A stretch of 64,000 nt of DNA from Enterococcus sp. ZJ1622 (lineage in GTDB: Bacteria > Bacillota > Bacilli > Lactobacillales > Enterococcaceae): contig NZ_JAAKDW010000005.1 in NCBI RefSeq assembly GCF_011038845.1, positions 124,001-188,000 on the forward strand, written 5' to 3'. Position numbers and translations under genes: made by a program. This document shows, piece after piece, positions 32,540 through 41,346 of the stretch. How positions within the stretch are numbered: the stretch's first letter is position 1; each line of letters begins with the position of its first letter. The notes under the pieces were generated by a model. The model was not told the DNA's origin. It worked only from the letters and a program-made list of their open reading frames with translations, and ran no database searches.

Positions 32540-32914
32540 TTATTCTGTTTGTTCTAATTTTTTAATATCCCTATCATCAAATCTATCACTAGTTTTTCTA
32601 TTTTTTACTTTTTTCTTCTCTCCAAACACTAGAAATAATTGTACAATAATTGCAGAAATAATGATTCCAATGATAGATATTGAATTTGAGGTGGAAACAT
32701 CTATAACATTCAAAGAATAAAGTGTTGAAGAAAGTAAACTGATTAAAACAATCCCTCTATAAAAAATAGTTTGTGAGTATACCCAAATTTTTTTAGAAGA
32801 CAGACTTCGTTTAGTTCTAAAACCTATACCTGCATTTCTACTCCTATCAAAGAACCAAATATTCAGAAGTAATAATATCGCTACTATTAAAATAAAATTA
32901 CTGTAAAAAAGCAA
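32540..32914 (-). CDS. SdpI-like membrane protein
   Basis: 124 residues, three hydrophobic segments (FILIVAILLLLNIWFF, GIVLISLLSSTLYSL, SISIIGIIISAIIVQLFLVF). Between the first two, NAGIGFRTKRSLSSKKIWVYSQT matches the conserved segment of the SdpI family (GYRTPxxxxxxxxW). The start is TTG with AGGAGGGG upstream. SdpI of Bacillus is an immunity protein against the toxin SdpC; here the role is unknown. Confidence 0.65.
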   Translation of the reverse strand: MLFYSNFILIVAILLLLNIWFFDRSRNAGIGFRTKRSLSSKKIWVYSQTIFYRGIVLISLLSSTLYSLNVIDVSTSNSISIIGIIISAIIVQLFLVFGEKKKVKNRKTSDRFDDRDIKKLEQTE

Positions 32915-32959
32915 AAACTCCCCTCCTAATAAAATATTTAACTACCGAAAAAAATACGT

Positions 32960-33323
32960 TTAGATAACACCATAGCTAAGTTTTTTTCTTAAATATTTAT
33001 TCCTTTTAGTACGCTTATATAAACGTGAAAGATGATCATATAGTAATTCTCCTTTAACTTTCTCTATTTTGGTTCTTTCTTTTGATCCTAGTGTCTGATA
33101 CTCAAGAAGTCGTTCTTTTTAGAGAAATTCACTGCGTAAAATTCATAAAATAAAAGATTATTCCTTTCTCTTTCTTAGTATATAGTGGATATATTACTAT
33201 TCTAAATTCTCTTCTATTATCATTTAAATAGTATTTAACTGTAAAAAATATGGTAAGAGCAGTTACTAATATACCTACCCAATCCGCAATGATCCCCATA
33301 TATTCGGGCTTATACCAATTCAT
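32960..33323 (-). pseudogene. Decayed small membrane protein gene
   Basis: The frame from ATG 33323 begins MNWYKPEYMGIIADWVGILV, with a membrane segment VGILVTALTIFFTVKYYL, and stops at 33129. In another frame the following 160 bp stay open (KERLLEYQTLGSKERTKIEK ... LRKKLSYGVI, stop 32960) after one in-frame TAA. A frameshift and a nonsense codon seem to have split one gene. Similar membrane proteins with a charged C-terminal helix are common in Firmicutes islands. Confidence 0.5.
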
Positions 33324-33786
33324 TTCATCACCTCTTTACCATTATACCAAAACTATAATGACCAAGTGAGCTTTCCTAAATATTATGTATCGCCCCTCAA
33401 AAAGGGACTATTTTTATTTACACCGACAAAGAAATATCAGAGATGCGCACATCGTTCACTGCGCCTTTCCCATTTGTCTGGTTGCATCGGCGTAAGAGGG
33501 TGTCATCTTCTTCCCTTTTATCCAAACGATGTCGAATGTAGTATCAGATCCTAATTCATCACCTCCCATATAATCAGAAATGAATGTCATTAAATGTCAA
33601 TTTAAAGCTCCTTTTCTGTCCAAATTTGCTGAGTTATAAAAAAAACGTTATTTATTTATACTTTTATTTGTTTTTCATCTTTTTTCAAATAGAAACATCT
33701 GATATTATAAGTAAAGAAAAGGCTTTAAAAAAAGAAATAAGAGGAATAAAAAAGAAAAATGATGAAATCAAGAAAGAAGGTCTTAA
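33324..33786. other. Island intergenic stretch with weak ORFs
   Basis: No confident gene. A minus-strand ORF of 37 codons (33456-33569) begins MGGDELGSDTTFDIVW and looks like a gene fragment. A plus-strand frame ending at 33790 (KEKALKKEIRGIKKKNDEIK) overlaps the next start as ATGA and could be a small coiled-coil protein or the tail of a lost one. A small hairpin with T-run lies near 33395-33420. Confidence 0.35.
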
Positions 33787-34089
33787 ATGAATAAATCGTA
33801 TTTTGACGGTGGCTTGGCTACATATATAGGAACTACTATTTTAGCCACTTTAATCACTATCTGCACATTTGGTATCTGCGCCCCATGGGGTATTTGTCTC
33901 ATTTATAACTGGAGAATTAAACACACTGTCATAAATGGCCAACGTTTATATTTTGACGGCACTGCTTTACAGCTATTCGGTAGCTGGATCAAATGGCTAC
34001 TTTTGACTTTTGTTACTTTTGGTATTTATGGTTTTTGGTTAAATATAAAATTAGAGCAGTGGCGAGTTAAACATACTCACACGCTTTGA
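33787..34089 (+). CDS. DUF898-like small membrane protein, partner of the nuclease
   Basis: 100 residues. Two similar halves each have a hydrophobic segment followed by an aromatic/basic motif: ILATLITICTFGICAPWGICLIYNWRIKHT and WLLLTFVTFGIYGFWLNIKLEQWRVKHT, joined by NGQRLYFDGTALQLFGSWIK. This GIYGFW...W...HT pattern belongs to DUF898-type membrane proteins. It lies 129 bp before the DUF4041-GIY-YIG gene in the same direction with no terminator between. I infer that it tethers or guides that nuclease to the membrane. Confidence 0.7.
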   Translation: MNKSYFDGGLATYIGTTILATLITICTFGICAPWGICLIYNWRIKHTVINGQRLYFDGTALQLFGSWIKWLLLTFVTFGIYGFWLNIKLEQWRVKHTHTL

Positions 34090-34218
34090 TAAAACATGCA
34101 GAGCTTTTCAAAAAAAGAATCATTAAATTGTCTTTTAGTAATTTGAAAAAGTTCAAAATAACTATTAGCAATAAAAAATCAATTGGAAATTATTTTATCA
34201 AATAGAGAGGATTAAATA

Positions 34219-35775
34219 ATGAGCTTTTTCAAAAGATTAAAAGAATTAAGTAATTTGAAAAAATCAATTGAACATGAAAAAGACACTCTGGAGAAACTAC
34301 AAACGGACATTTTTCTCGAAAATCAACGTGCCACTGAAGAAAAAAATCAGATTGCTGAACAAATAAATATTTTAACTAAACAGTTAGATGAAAAAGAATC
34401 TACTATGAATAATATCCGTAGTGTCCTTAGAGCGGAAAATGCCGCGTTACAAGATGAACTAATTAAGAATGCAAAAATAAAAGCAGAAAAAATAACATAC
34501 AGTGCCACCACAGAATTAAATTCGTTATTATCTTCCATAGATCAATATAAATCTGAATTGGACGAATTACAAGTTGAGCATGCTCTTTTGCAAAAAGAAA
34601 TAAATAGATATAAAAATCAAGCTAGAAAATATAAAGCAGATATCGTAGGGATTAAAGAGTTTAATAAAACTTATTCTAACTCACTGCATTGTGACGTGGA
34701 AACAATTGATACAGTAGTCAACAACATAGAAAATCTTCTTGATGAAGATGGACTGATTGATTCGCTCATCAAGTTACCTCTACACTCTGATAACTCAAAA
34801 GAATTGAGAAAATTATCAAGAGCGACTAGAAAAGAAATTGATGTTGTGCTGAAAAAATATGAATCACGTTACACCACAAAAGGAAATAAAGCTATATATA
34901 ACTTAATGGTAATAGGTTTGCAAGCAGAAATGCAATTACTCCTTTTCAACCTTAGTTATCAAAAATTAGAAGAAACAAAGAATATGATTGAGGAAATTTT
35001 TACAAAATATTTATTGATTGCGGGAAAAGGAAATAAATCAATTTTATCTACAATCACTAGATTTATTTCAGAGATGAAACCTTTATATTTAGAATTAATA
35101 AACATAGAATATCGCTATTATATTAAGCGCCAACAAGAAAAAGAAGAGCAACAAGCTATTCGCGAGCAAATGAAACAAGAAGCAGAAGAAAGAAAAGCTC
35201 TAGAAAACGAAAGAAAAAAACTGGAAAAAGAAGAATCGAAATATATAACTGAAATGAAACGAAATGAAGAGCTTTTACAAATTGAGACTGATATCGGAAA
35301 AATTGCACAATTAAATGAACGTTTAAAAGAACTGCAATCTCAACTAGAAAAAGTAGAAGAAAAGAAAGAAGAAGTTACAAGCTTGACGATGGGGAAAGCC
35401 GGTTATGTGTATATTATCTCTAATGTTGGTTCTTTCGGTGAAAATATCTTTAAAATTGGCATGACTCGAAGACTTGAACCTCAACAACGTGTTGACGAGT
35501 TAGGTAGTGCTTCTGTTCCATTTAAATTTGATGTCCATGCAATGATTTTTAGTGACGATGCTGTCAACTTAGAAAATACCTTGCACAAAAAATTATCAGA
35601 ATATCGAGTGAACAAAGTGAATTTTAGAAAAGAATTTTTCAAGTCGAGTATCAATGACTTAGAGACTTTGGTAGAAGAAATAGATCCAACTGCAGAGTTT
35701 ACAAGAACGATGCTTGCTGAAGAATACCAACAAACATTAGCTATTGAAGAAAACAGTCAAAATTTTATTGCTTAA
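34219..35775 (+). CDS. DUF4041 + GIY-YIG nuclease (SNIPE-like candidate phage defence)
   Basis: 518 residues. An N-terminal coiled coil (about 10-165), a DUF4041 region (about 150-330, with IVGIKEFNKTYSNSL, KGNKAIYNLMVIGLQAEMQLLLFNLSY and IEYRYYIKRQQEKEEQQ), a second charged coiled coil (about 310-390), then a T5orf172/MUG113-type GIY-YIG nuclease: AGYVYIISN (395-402), FKIGMTRRLEPQQRVDELG (411-429; Arg), and LENTLHKKLSEYRVNK with the metal-binding Glu. No membrane segment in this polypeptide. DUF4041 plus GIY-YIG is the make-up of the E. coli membrane nuclease SNIPE, which cuts phage DNA on entry; here the membrane part is a separate gene. Clear AGAGGA ribosome site. Confidence 0.88.
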   Translation: MSFFKRLKELSNLKKSIEHEKDTLEKLQTDIFLENQRATEEKNQIAEQINILTKQLDEKESTMNNIRSVLRAENAALQDELIKNAKIKAEKITYSATTELNSLLSSIDQYKSELDELQVEHALLQKEINRYKNQARKYKADIVGIKEFNKTYSNSLHCDVETIDTVVNNIENLLDEDGLIDSLIKLPLHSDNSKELRKLSRATRKEIDVVLKKYESRYTTKGNKAIYNLMVIGLQAEMQLLLFNLSYQKLEETKNMIEEIFTKYLLIAGKGNKSILSTITRFISEMKPLYLELINIEYRYYIKRQQEKEEQQAIREQMKQEAEERKALENERKKLEKEESKYITEMKRNEELLQIETDIGKIAQLNERLKELQSQLEKVEEKKEEVTSLTMGKAGYVYIISNVGSFGENIFKIGMTRRLEPQQRVDELGSASVPFKFDVHAMIFSDDAVNLENTLHKKLSEYRVNKVNFRKEFFKSSINDLETLVEEIDPTAEFTRTMLAEEYQQTLAIEENSQNFIA

Positions 35776-35883
35776 TATATTATGTTAAAATCTTTGTTTT
35801 TTTGATGGTGACTATCACTACCTACCATTAAGTGGGAGTAAATATTTGATTTATCTATTGATATTTTCAACAAGGAGGAATAA

Positions 35884-36732
35884 ATGAGTACATTTTTAAT
35901 GTTAGTTGGTTTTTTTGGATTTCTATTCGGACTATGCTTTTTAGTATATTCTTTTTTATCCAAGAAAAGACGTTCAAAGAAAAAGATCGGTATTGGAATT
36001 CTAGTAGCTTTTATCGTTATGATAATAGGTGGCGCTCTTGCTCCGCCAGCTACTGGACAAGCAGCCCCACACAAAAACGCTAAATCTTCATCCTCTAGTG
36101 TATCTGCTTCCTCCGAAATCCGAGAAAAAGATGAAAAAAAAGCTAAAGAATTAGCTAAAAAGAAAAAGGCTGAAGAACAAAAAGCTAAAGAAGAGGCTGA
36201 GAAAAAACAACAAGAAGAACAAAAAGCTAAAGAAGAAGCTGAGAAAAAACGCCAAGAAGAAATTAATCAAAAAACTTCAACAGCTAAAACTATTCTAGCA
36301 CAAGCAGAAGCTACTCCAACCAGAGATAACTATAATACAGCGTTATCAGCAATCCAATCCATCCCCGGTGGAAACCAAGAATTATCAAATCGATTAGCCA
36401 ATGTTGATTCAACTATAAAAGCTAATGAGGCCGCCGAAGCAGAACGACAAAAACAACAAGCAGAAGCACAGCAAGCTGCTGAAGCTCAGCGTCAAGCACA
36501 AGAACAGCAAGCTGCTGAAGCTCAACGTCAAGCTGAACAGCAAAATAATTCGTACACTGTTGATGGACAGTGGTCTATTGCTGCAAATGGCATGGTTTTC
36601 GCTCGCTCAGATAGTGGTAAATATTATTCTCGTGTTACAAATCCAAATAATTATCAATATATGACCCAGGTAGACGCTGATAATGCTGGATACAGTCGTG
36701 CTCCCCGTGGGAATCAATACGCTCGACCATAA
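35884..36732 (+). CDS. Membrane-anchored coiled-coil surface protein
   Basis: 282 residues. Two N-terminal membrane segments (FLMLVGFFGFLFGLCFLVYSFL and IGIGILVAFIVMIIGGAL). Then Lys/Glu/Ala coiled coil with tandem units (KAKEEAEKKQQEEQ, KAKEEAEKKRQEE), a helical stretch about 135-175, a Gln/Ala-rich repeat (QQAAEAQRQAQE twice) and a C-terminal domain VDGQWSIAANGMVFARSDSGKYYSRV ... GNQYARP. The last part recurs in surface proteins of lactobacilli and enterococci, to my knowledge without a function. It follows the nuclease by 108 bp with its own AAGGAGG; it may be a third part of the system or an independent cargo gene. Confidence 0.65.
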   Translation: MSTFLMLVGFFGFLFGLCFLVYSFLSKKRRSKKKIGIGILVAFIVMIIGGALAPPATGQAAPHKNAKSSSSSVSASSEIREKDEKKAKELAKKKKAEEQKAKEEAEKKQQEEQKAKEEAEKKRQEEINQKTSTAKTILAQAEATPTRDNYNTALSAIQSIPGGNQELSNRLANVDSTIKANEAAEAERQKQQAEAQQAAEAQRQAQEQQAAEAQRQAEQQNNSYTVDGQWSIAANGMVFARSDSGKYYSRVTNPNNYQYMTQVDADNAGYSRAPRGNQYARP

Positions 36733-36759
36733 CTAGTAGCATTATGATAATTCAAGATT

Positions 36760-36782
36760 AGCCTTCGGGCTTTTCTTTTTTA
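36760..36782 (+). terminator. Weak terminator after the coiled-coil gene
   Basis: AGCC-TTCG-GGCT followed by TTTCTTTTTT. It closes the plus-strand run of the island. Confidence 0.55.
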
Positions 36783-36879
36783 GATAAAAATGATTAGATA
36801 TCGATCTACGTAACAAATTCAAAGATTACATCAATAATCAACATCTAAAAGTTTCTGGGAAAATTATCTTATTATCAAA

Positions 36880-36907
36880 AAAGGATGGCTAGAATAAGCC
36901 ATCCTTT
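36880..36907 (-). terminator. Island-borne terminator for pgi
   Basis: AAAGGATGGCT pairs with AGCCATCCTTT over 11 bp. The T-run is on the minus strand. It lies inside the island, 92 bp after the pgi stop, and replaces the native terminator displaced to the left repeat. Confidence 0.75.
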
Positions 36908-36913
36908 CATTTT

Positions 36914-36967
36914 GGGTACCTAGGTGGGTACCAATTTTCATTTTAAAACCAACATGTTTTGGGTACT
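36914..36967. repeat. GGGTAC repeats beside the pgi attachment site
   Basis: GGGTACC at 36914 and 36926 and GGGTACT at 36961. Repeats of this sort beside an att core look like arm-type sites for a tyrosine integrase, which is missing here. The remaining part of 36733-36990 shows no gene. Confidence 0.45.
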
Positions 36968-36990
36968 AATTTGTGATAATCACTTAAAAA

Positions 36991-37019
36991 CCCTTATCTT
37001 AAAGGCGTTCGTTCAATTC
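36991..37019. repeat. Island attachment-site repeat, pgi copy
   Basis: 29 bp identical to 32438-32466; overlaps the last codons and stop of pgi. Confidence 0.85.
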
Positions 37020-38345
37020 TTTAGCAAGGTCTTCAAAGCCTGGTTTACCTAGAAGTGCGAACATGTTTTTCTTGTAAGCTTCAACACCTGGTTGGTCAAA
37101 TGGATTGATACCGTTCAAGTAGCCTGAAATACCTACTGCGATTTCAAAGAAGTACATTGTGTATCCCAATGTGTAAGCATCCATCTCTGGGATTTTTACA
37201 AGAAGGTTCGGTACGTCACCATCTGTATGGGCAAGTAATGTTCCTTCGAACGCTTTTGTATTGACAAAGTCTACTTCTTTTCCTTGCAAGTAGCCTAGTC
37301 CATCCAAGTCTTCTGCTTGTTCAGGAATAGTGATTGATTTACGAGGTTTTTCGACTTTAACGATTGTTTCGAAAATATTACGGCGTCCTTCTTGGATATA
37401 TTGTCCTAGAGAATGCAGATCTGTAGAGAAGTTTGCACTTGAAGGATAGATTCCTTTTTGGTCTTTTCCTTCTGATTCGCCGTATAATTGTTTCCACCAT
37501 TCAGAGAAGTATTGCATCCCTGGTTCGTAGTTGATCAATAGTTCTGTTACTTTTCCTTTACGATAAAGGATATTACGCATTGCTGCATATTGATACGCTT
37601 CGTTTTCTTCTAATTTGTCGCTTGAATAAGCTTTGCTTGCATCTGCTGCACCTTGCATCAAAGCATCAATATCTGCTCCGCTGACAGCGATTGGCAACAA
37701 ACCAACAGCAGTCAATACAGAAAAACGTCCACCGATGTCATCAGGAATAACAAATGTTTGCCATCCTTCAGCGTCAGCTTCTACTTTAACGGCACCTTTT
37801 GCTTTGTCTGTTGTTGCATAGATTCGTTTGTTAGCTTCTTCTTGACCATATTTTTTCACAAGAAGTTCTTTGAATACGCGGAAAGCAATCGCAGGTTCAG
37901 TAGTTGTACCTGATTTTGAAATAACGTTTACGGAAAAGTCGCGGTCCCCGATGACTTCGATCAAATCAGCGATATAAGTAGAGCTGATTGAATTTCCGGC
38001 AAAGAAGATTTGTGGTGCTTTGCGTGTTTCTCCGTCCAATAGATTATAGAATGTGTGGTTCAAGAAATCGATTGCTGCACGAGCACCTAAATATGAACCT
38101 CCGATACCGATCACTACTAATACTTCAGAATCAGATTGGATTTTTTCAGCTGCTTTTTTGATGCGTGCGAATTCTTCTTTATCGTAATTCGTTGGAAGAT
38201 CGATCCAGCCGCGGAAATCACTACCTGCACCTGTTCCTTCACGCAATTCGTTGTGCGCTGCTGTTACTTGACTTTGCATGTAGCCTAACTCGTGTTCACT
38301 GACAAACGGTGCGACTTTTGAATAGTCAAATTGAATGTGTGCCAT
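36999..38345 (-). CDS. pgi: Glucose-6-phosphate isomerase
   Basis: Interconverts glucose-6-phosphate and fructose-6-phosphate in glycolysis, cytosolic. 448 residues, the usual Gram-positive length. Signatures: [50 protein letters not shown], catalytic [11 protein letters not shown] and the conserved helix with [17 protein letters not shown] precedes the ATG. The reading frame is intact although its 3' end was used as an integration site. Confidence 0.97.
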   Translation of the reverse strand: MAHIQFDYSKVAPFVSEHELGYMQSQVTAAHNELREGTGAGSDFRGWIDLPTNYDKEEFARIKKAAEKIQSDSEVLVVIGIGGSYLGARAAIDFLNHTFYNLLDGETRKAPQIFFAGNSISSTYIADLIEVIGDRDFSVNVISKSGTTTEPAIAFRVFKELLVKKYGQEEANKRIYATTDKAKGAVKVEADAEGWQTFVIPDDIGGRFSVLTAVGLLPIAVSGADIDALMQGAADASKAYSSDKLEENEAYQYAAMRNILYRKGKVTELLINYEPGMQYFSEWWKQLYGESEGKDQKGIYPSSANFSTDLHSLGQYIQEGRRNIFETIVKVEKPRKSITIPEQAEDLDGLGYLQGKEVDFVNTKAFEGTLLAHTDGDVPNLLVKIPEMDAYTLGYTMYFFEIAVGISGYLNGINPFDQPGVEAYKKNMFALLGKPGFEDLAKELNERL

Positions 38346-38455
38346 TTTTGTTCCTCCTTAAAAGTTCAATATACAGATAATACTTTACGTTTTTTTTTAC
38401 TATTTTTCAAGCAAATAAACAATTTGTCGTTAATATTTCCAAGAAACTTCCAAAT

Positions 38456-39805
38456 TCAGACTAATCCTTGGGAAATCATCGCTGTTGCTACCTTCTCAAA
38501 ACCTGCTACATTCGCACCAAGCATCAGATTTTTTTCGTTATCATATTCAGCGGCTGTCTTTCGACATGTCCGATAAATTTGTTCCATGATCTGATCCAAT
38601 TCTTCGTCTACTTGTTCTTTCTCCCACGTCAGACGCTGCGAATTCTGACTCATTTCCAAAGCTGAAACGGCGACTCCGCCTGCATTCGCTGCTTTTCCAG
38701 GACAATACCAGATATCTGCATCATGAAAGACCGAAACAGCCTCTACCGTGCAAGGCATATTTGCACCTTCTGCCACGACTTTGACTCCATTCTTGACTAA
38801 AGTGCTTGCCAGCTCTGCGTCGATCTCGTTTTGAGTGGCACATGGCAAAGCGATATCCGCTGGTTTTTCTAATGTCCATACGGATTCGCCAGCATGATAA
38901 ATCGCTGAAGGACGCTGTTTGGCATATTCTGTCAGGCGTTGCCGTTTGACCTCTTTGACTTCCTTCAGCAAAGCAAGATCGATTCCATCTGGATCATAGA
39001 TATACCCGCTGGAATCGGAGCAAGTCACAGCTTTCCCGCCAAGTTCCTGCACTTTTTTGATCGCATAGATGGCTACATTCCCGCTTCCTGAAACAAAAAC
39101 TGTTTTCTTGTCAAAGGAATCTTTTTCTTCTGTCAATAAATGCTTGACGTAGTAGACCAATCCATATCCTGTCGCTTCCGGACGGATCTTGCTTCCCCAA
39201 AAATTCAAAGGTTTCCCTGTCAGGACCCCTGTGTCATATTGCTTCAACCGTTTGTATTCACCAAACAAATAGCCGATTTCCCTTGCACCGACACCGATGT
39301 CTCCTGCCGGTACGTCAAGTGATGGGCCAATGTGCTTCGACAGTTCGAGCATGAAACTCTGACAAAAACGCATGATCTCATTATCGGACTTTCCTTTTGG
39401 ATCAAAGTCACTTCCACCTTTTCCGCCGCCAATCGGCAAACCAGTCAAGCTATTCTTGAAAATCTGTTCAAATGCCAAAAACTTCAGAATACTCAAATTC
39501 ACACTTGGATGGAAACGCAAACCGCCTTTATATGGTCCGATCGCAGAATTATACTGGATACGATACCCTCGGTTCACACGCCAGTTTCCTTCATCATCTT
39601 GCCATGGTACGCGAAATTGGATGATTCGCTCAGGTTCAGTGAGAATCTCTAAGATATTTCGTTCGATATATTCAGGATGGTTTTCTAAAAAACGAGTGAC
39701 TGTCGGCATGAATTCATCTACTGCTTGGAGGAATTCCGTCTGACCAGCGTCTTTTTGATGCAGCTTTTCTTGGATCGTTTGCACATATTCCTTTGCATTT
39801 GTCAT
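38456..39805 (-). CDS. gdhA: NADP-type glutamate dehydrogenase
   Basis: Reductive amination of 2-oxoglutarate with ammonia. 449 residues, the length of the hexameric small-subunit enzyme. Signatures: GYRIQYNSAIGPYKGGLRFHP, LPIGGGKGGSDFDPKGKS (catalytic Lys), DVPAGDIGVGAREIGYLFG, FVSGSGNVAIYAIKK for the nucleotide site, and VAEGANMP. AGGAG precedes the ATG. It is 110 bp upstream of pgi on the same strand. Confidence 0.96.
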   Translation of the reverse strand: MTNAKEYVQTIQEKLHQKDAGQTEFLQAVDEFMPTVTRFLENHPEYIERNILEILTEPERIIQFRVPWQDDEGNWRVNRGYRIQYNSAIGPYKGGLRFHPSVNLSILKFLAFEQIFKNSLTGLPIGGGKGGSDFDPKGKSDNEIMRFCQSFMLELSKHIGPSLDVPAGDIGVGAREIGYLFGEYKRLKQYDTGVLTGKPLNFWGSKIRPEATGYGLVYYVKHLLTEEKDSFDKKTVFVSGSGNVAIYAIKKVQELGGKAVTCSDSSGYIYDPDGIDLALLKEVKEVKRQRLTEYAKQRPSAIYHAGESVWTLEKPADIALPCATQNEIDAELASTLVKNGVKVVAEGANMPCTVEAVSVFHDADIWYCPGKAANAGGVAVSALEMSQNSQRLTWEKEQVDEELDQIMEQIYRTCRKTAAEYDNEKNLMLGANVAGFEKVATAMISQGLV

Positions 39806-39919
39806 TGTAACACGCTCCTTTGCTTATCTTCTCTTATTTTAGCTTATTTTGCAGGCGGTCTCAAAACTTTTTTCTGTTTTCTTTCTTGAAATATGCTACA
39901 CTTTTCTGGAGGTGAGGGA

Positions 39920-41173
39920 ATGGAAACAACGTACGACGTAATTGTAGTTGGTGCTGGGACAAGCGGTATGATGGCTGCTATCAGTGCTGCTGAGCAAGGA
40001 GCAAACGTGCTTTTGATTGAAAAGAACAAGCGAGCTGGAAAAAAACTGCTGATGACTGGTGGCGGTCGTTGTAATGTGACGAACAATCGTCCTGTCGACG
40101 ACTTGATCGCACATATTCCAGGAAATGGAAAATTTTTATATAGTACATTCGCCCAATGGAATAATTTTGATATCATGAATTTCTTTGAATCGCAAGGTGT
40201 CCATTTGAAGGAAGAAGATCATGGGCGGATGTTCCCTGTGACGAATAAATCAAAGACGATCATCGAAGCATTGCTCAATCGATTGAAAGAACTGGGGATC
40301 ACTCTTCTTTTCGGTACACGCGTAGAAAAATTAATCCACAAAGAAGGAAAAATCTATGGGGTCCGCACCGAATTTGAGGAGTTCGACGCATCTTGTGTTG
40401 TTTTGACTACAGGCGGACGGACATATCCTTCCACTGGTTCGACAGGAGATGGCTATAAGATCGTCAAGAAAGTCGGTCATACGGTCACACCACTTTATGC
40501 GACAGAATCTCCTTTGATCTCAGAGGAACCATTTATTCAAGAGAAAACACTGCAAGGTCTTTCCTTACAGGATATTTCCTTAAGTGTACTGAACCAAAAA
40601 GGCCGCGTCCTGACAGAACACACCATGGATCTGCTGTTTACCCACTTTGGGATCTCGGGCCCTGCTGCCTTGCGCTGTTCCAGCTTTATCAATAAGGAAT
40701 TGAAGAAAACAGAAGAACCTGTCACAGTTTCACTTGATTGTTTCCCCGCGAAAACAAAACAGGATCTGATCCAAGAATTAACAGCGAAAAGCAAGATGAG
40801 CAAAAAAACTTTGGCAAATGCTTGGCATGGGTTTCTTCCAGAACGGCTGCTCCTCTTTTTCCTTGAACGGCTAGACATAGAGAAACAGACCGGACAGCAG
40901 ACAACAGATAGACAAGTCCAAGATTTTGTGCAGTTGTGCAAGGCATTCACGATGACGATCAGTAAAACCTTTCCGATCGAAAAATCCTTTGTCACTGGCG
41001 GTGGCGTTTCACTGAAAGAGGTCAACCCCAAAACCTTAGAAAGCAAGCTAGTTGAAGGCCTGTTTTTTGCCGGAGAACTACTGGATGTCAATGGCTATAC
41101 AGGTGGTTTCAATATCACAGCAGCGTTTGCGACGGGACATGTCGCTGGAATGAATGCAGGACAACGATCATAA
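39920..41173 (+). CDS. HI0933/YhiN/BaiN-type FAD-dependent oxidoreductase
   Basis: 417 residues. N-terminal Rossmann FAD motif VIVVGAGTSGMMAAISAAEQGANVLLIEKN (region 6-35), then GKKLLMTGGGRCNVTNN, the hallmark of this family, GGRTYPSTGSTGDGYKIVKKVGH, TGGGVSLKEVNPKTLESK and GELLDVNGYTGGFN. The ATG at 39920 follows GGAGGTGA. Substrate in enterococci unknown. Divergent from gdhA. Confidence 0.92.
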   Translation: METTYDVIVVGAGTSGMMAAISAAEQGANVLLIEKNKRAGKKLLMTGGGRCNVTNNRPVDDLIAHIPGNGKFLYSTFAQWNNFDIMNFFESQGVHLKEEDHGRMFPVTNKSKTIIEALLNRLKELGITLLFGTRVEKLIHKEGKIYGVRTEFEEFDASCVVLTTGGRTYPSTGSTGDGYKIVKKVGHTVTPLYATESPLISEEPFIQEKTLQGLSLQDISLSVLNQKGRVLTEHTMDLLFTHFGISGPAALRCSSFINKELKKTEEPVTVSLDCFPAKTKQDLIQELTAKSKMSKKTLANAWHGFLPERLLLFFLERLDIEKQTGQQTTDRQVQDFVQLCKAFTMTISKTFPIEKSFVTGGGVSLKEVNPKTLESKLVEGLFFAGELLDVNGYTGGFNITAAFATGHVAGMNAGQRS

Positions 41174-41220
41174 TGAAACATATGTGATTGATGTCTTAAA
41201 TACATGTTGAAAATATTAGG

Positions 41221-41261
41221 AAGAAGGAGCTGTGACAAAAGTCTTGTCGCAGCTCCTTCTT
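41221..41261 (+). terminator. Terminator (GGAGCTGTGACAA palindrome)
   Basis: AAGAAGGAGCTGTGACAA pairs with TTGTCGCAGCTCCTTCTT with one wobble. Serves the flavoprotein gene and possibly the converging ybaK operon. Confidence 0.85.
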
Positions 41262-41346
41262 ATTTCTTGAAGCTGCCCACTTCTGTCGCAACCTCTTCTT
41301 CGATTTCTCGGGTGACCTCGCTTTTCTTACGGTTTCAACCAGTACT

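Larger units (their letters stand above)
32438..37019. mobile_element. Genomic island at the 3' end of pgi
   Basis: A 29-bp sequence is identical at 32438-32466 and 36991-37019. The right copy contains the stop codon and last six codons of pgi. The left copy, with the neighbouring GAACG, rebuilds a 7-bp stem (GAACGCC 32433-32439, GGCGTTC 32451-32457), which must be the original pgi terminator. The DNA between is more AT-rich than the flanks and its genes are accessory. This is the signature of site-specific integration at pgi. No integrase gene remains. Confidence 0.85.

Noticed and set aside
33366-33554. 62-codon plus-strand ORF in the island
   Set aside because: Unusual composition, no ribosome site, antisense to a more protein-like short frame.
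36170-36250. Short tandem repeats that could suggest a CRISPR-like array
   Set aside because: They are in-frame coiled-coil repeats of the membrane protein gene; no spacers. No CRISPR array was seen anywhere in the window.
37633-37913. Plus-strand ORFs inside pgi
   Set aside because: Shadow frames of a confident core gene.
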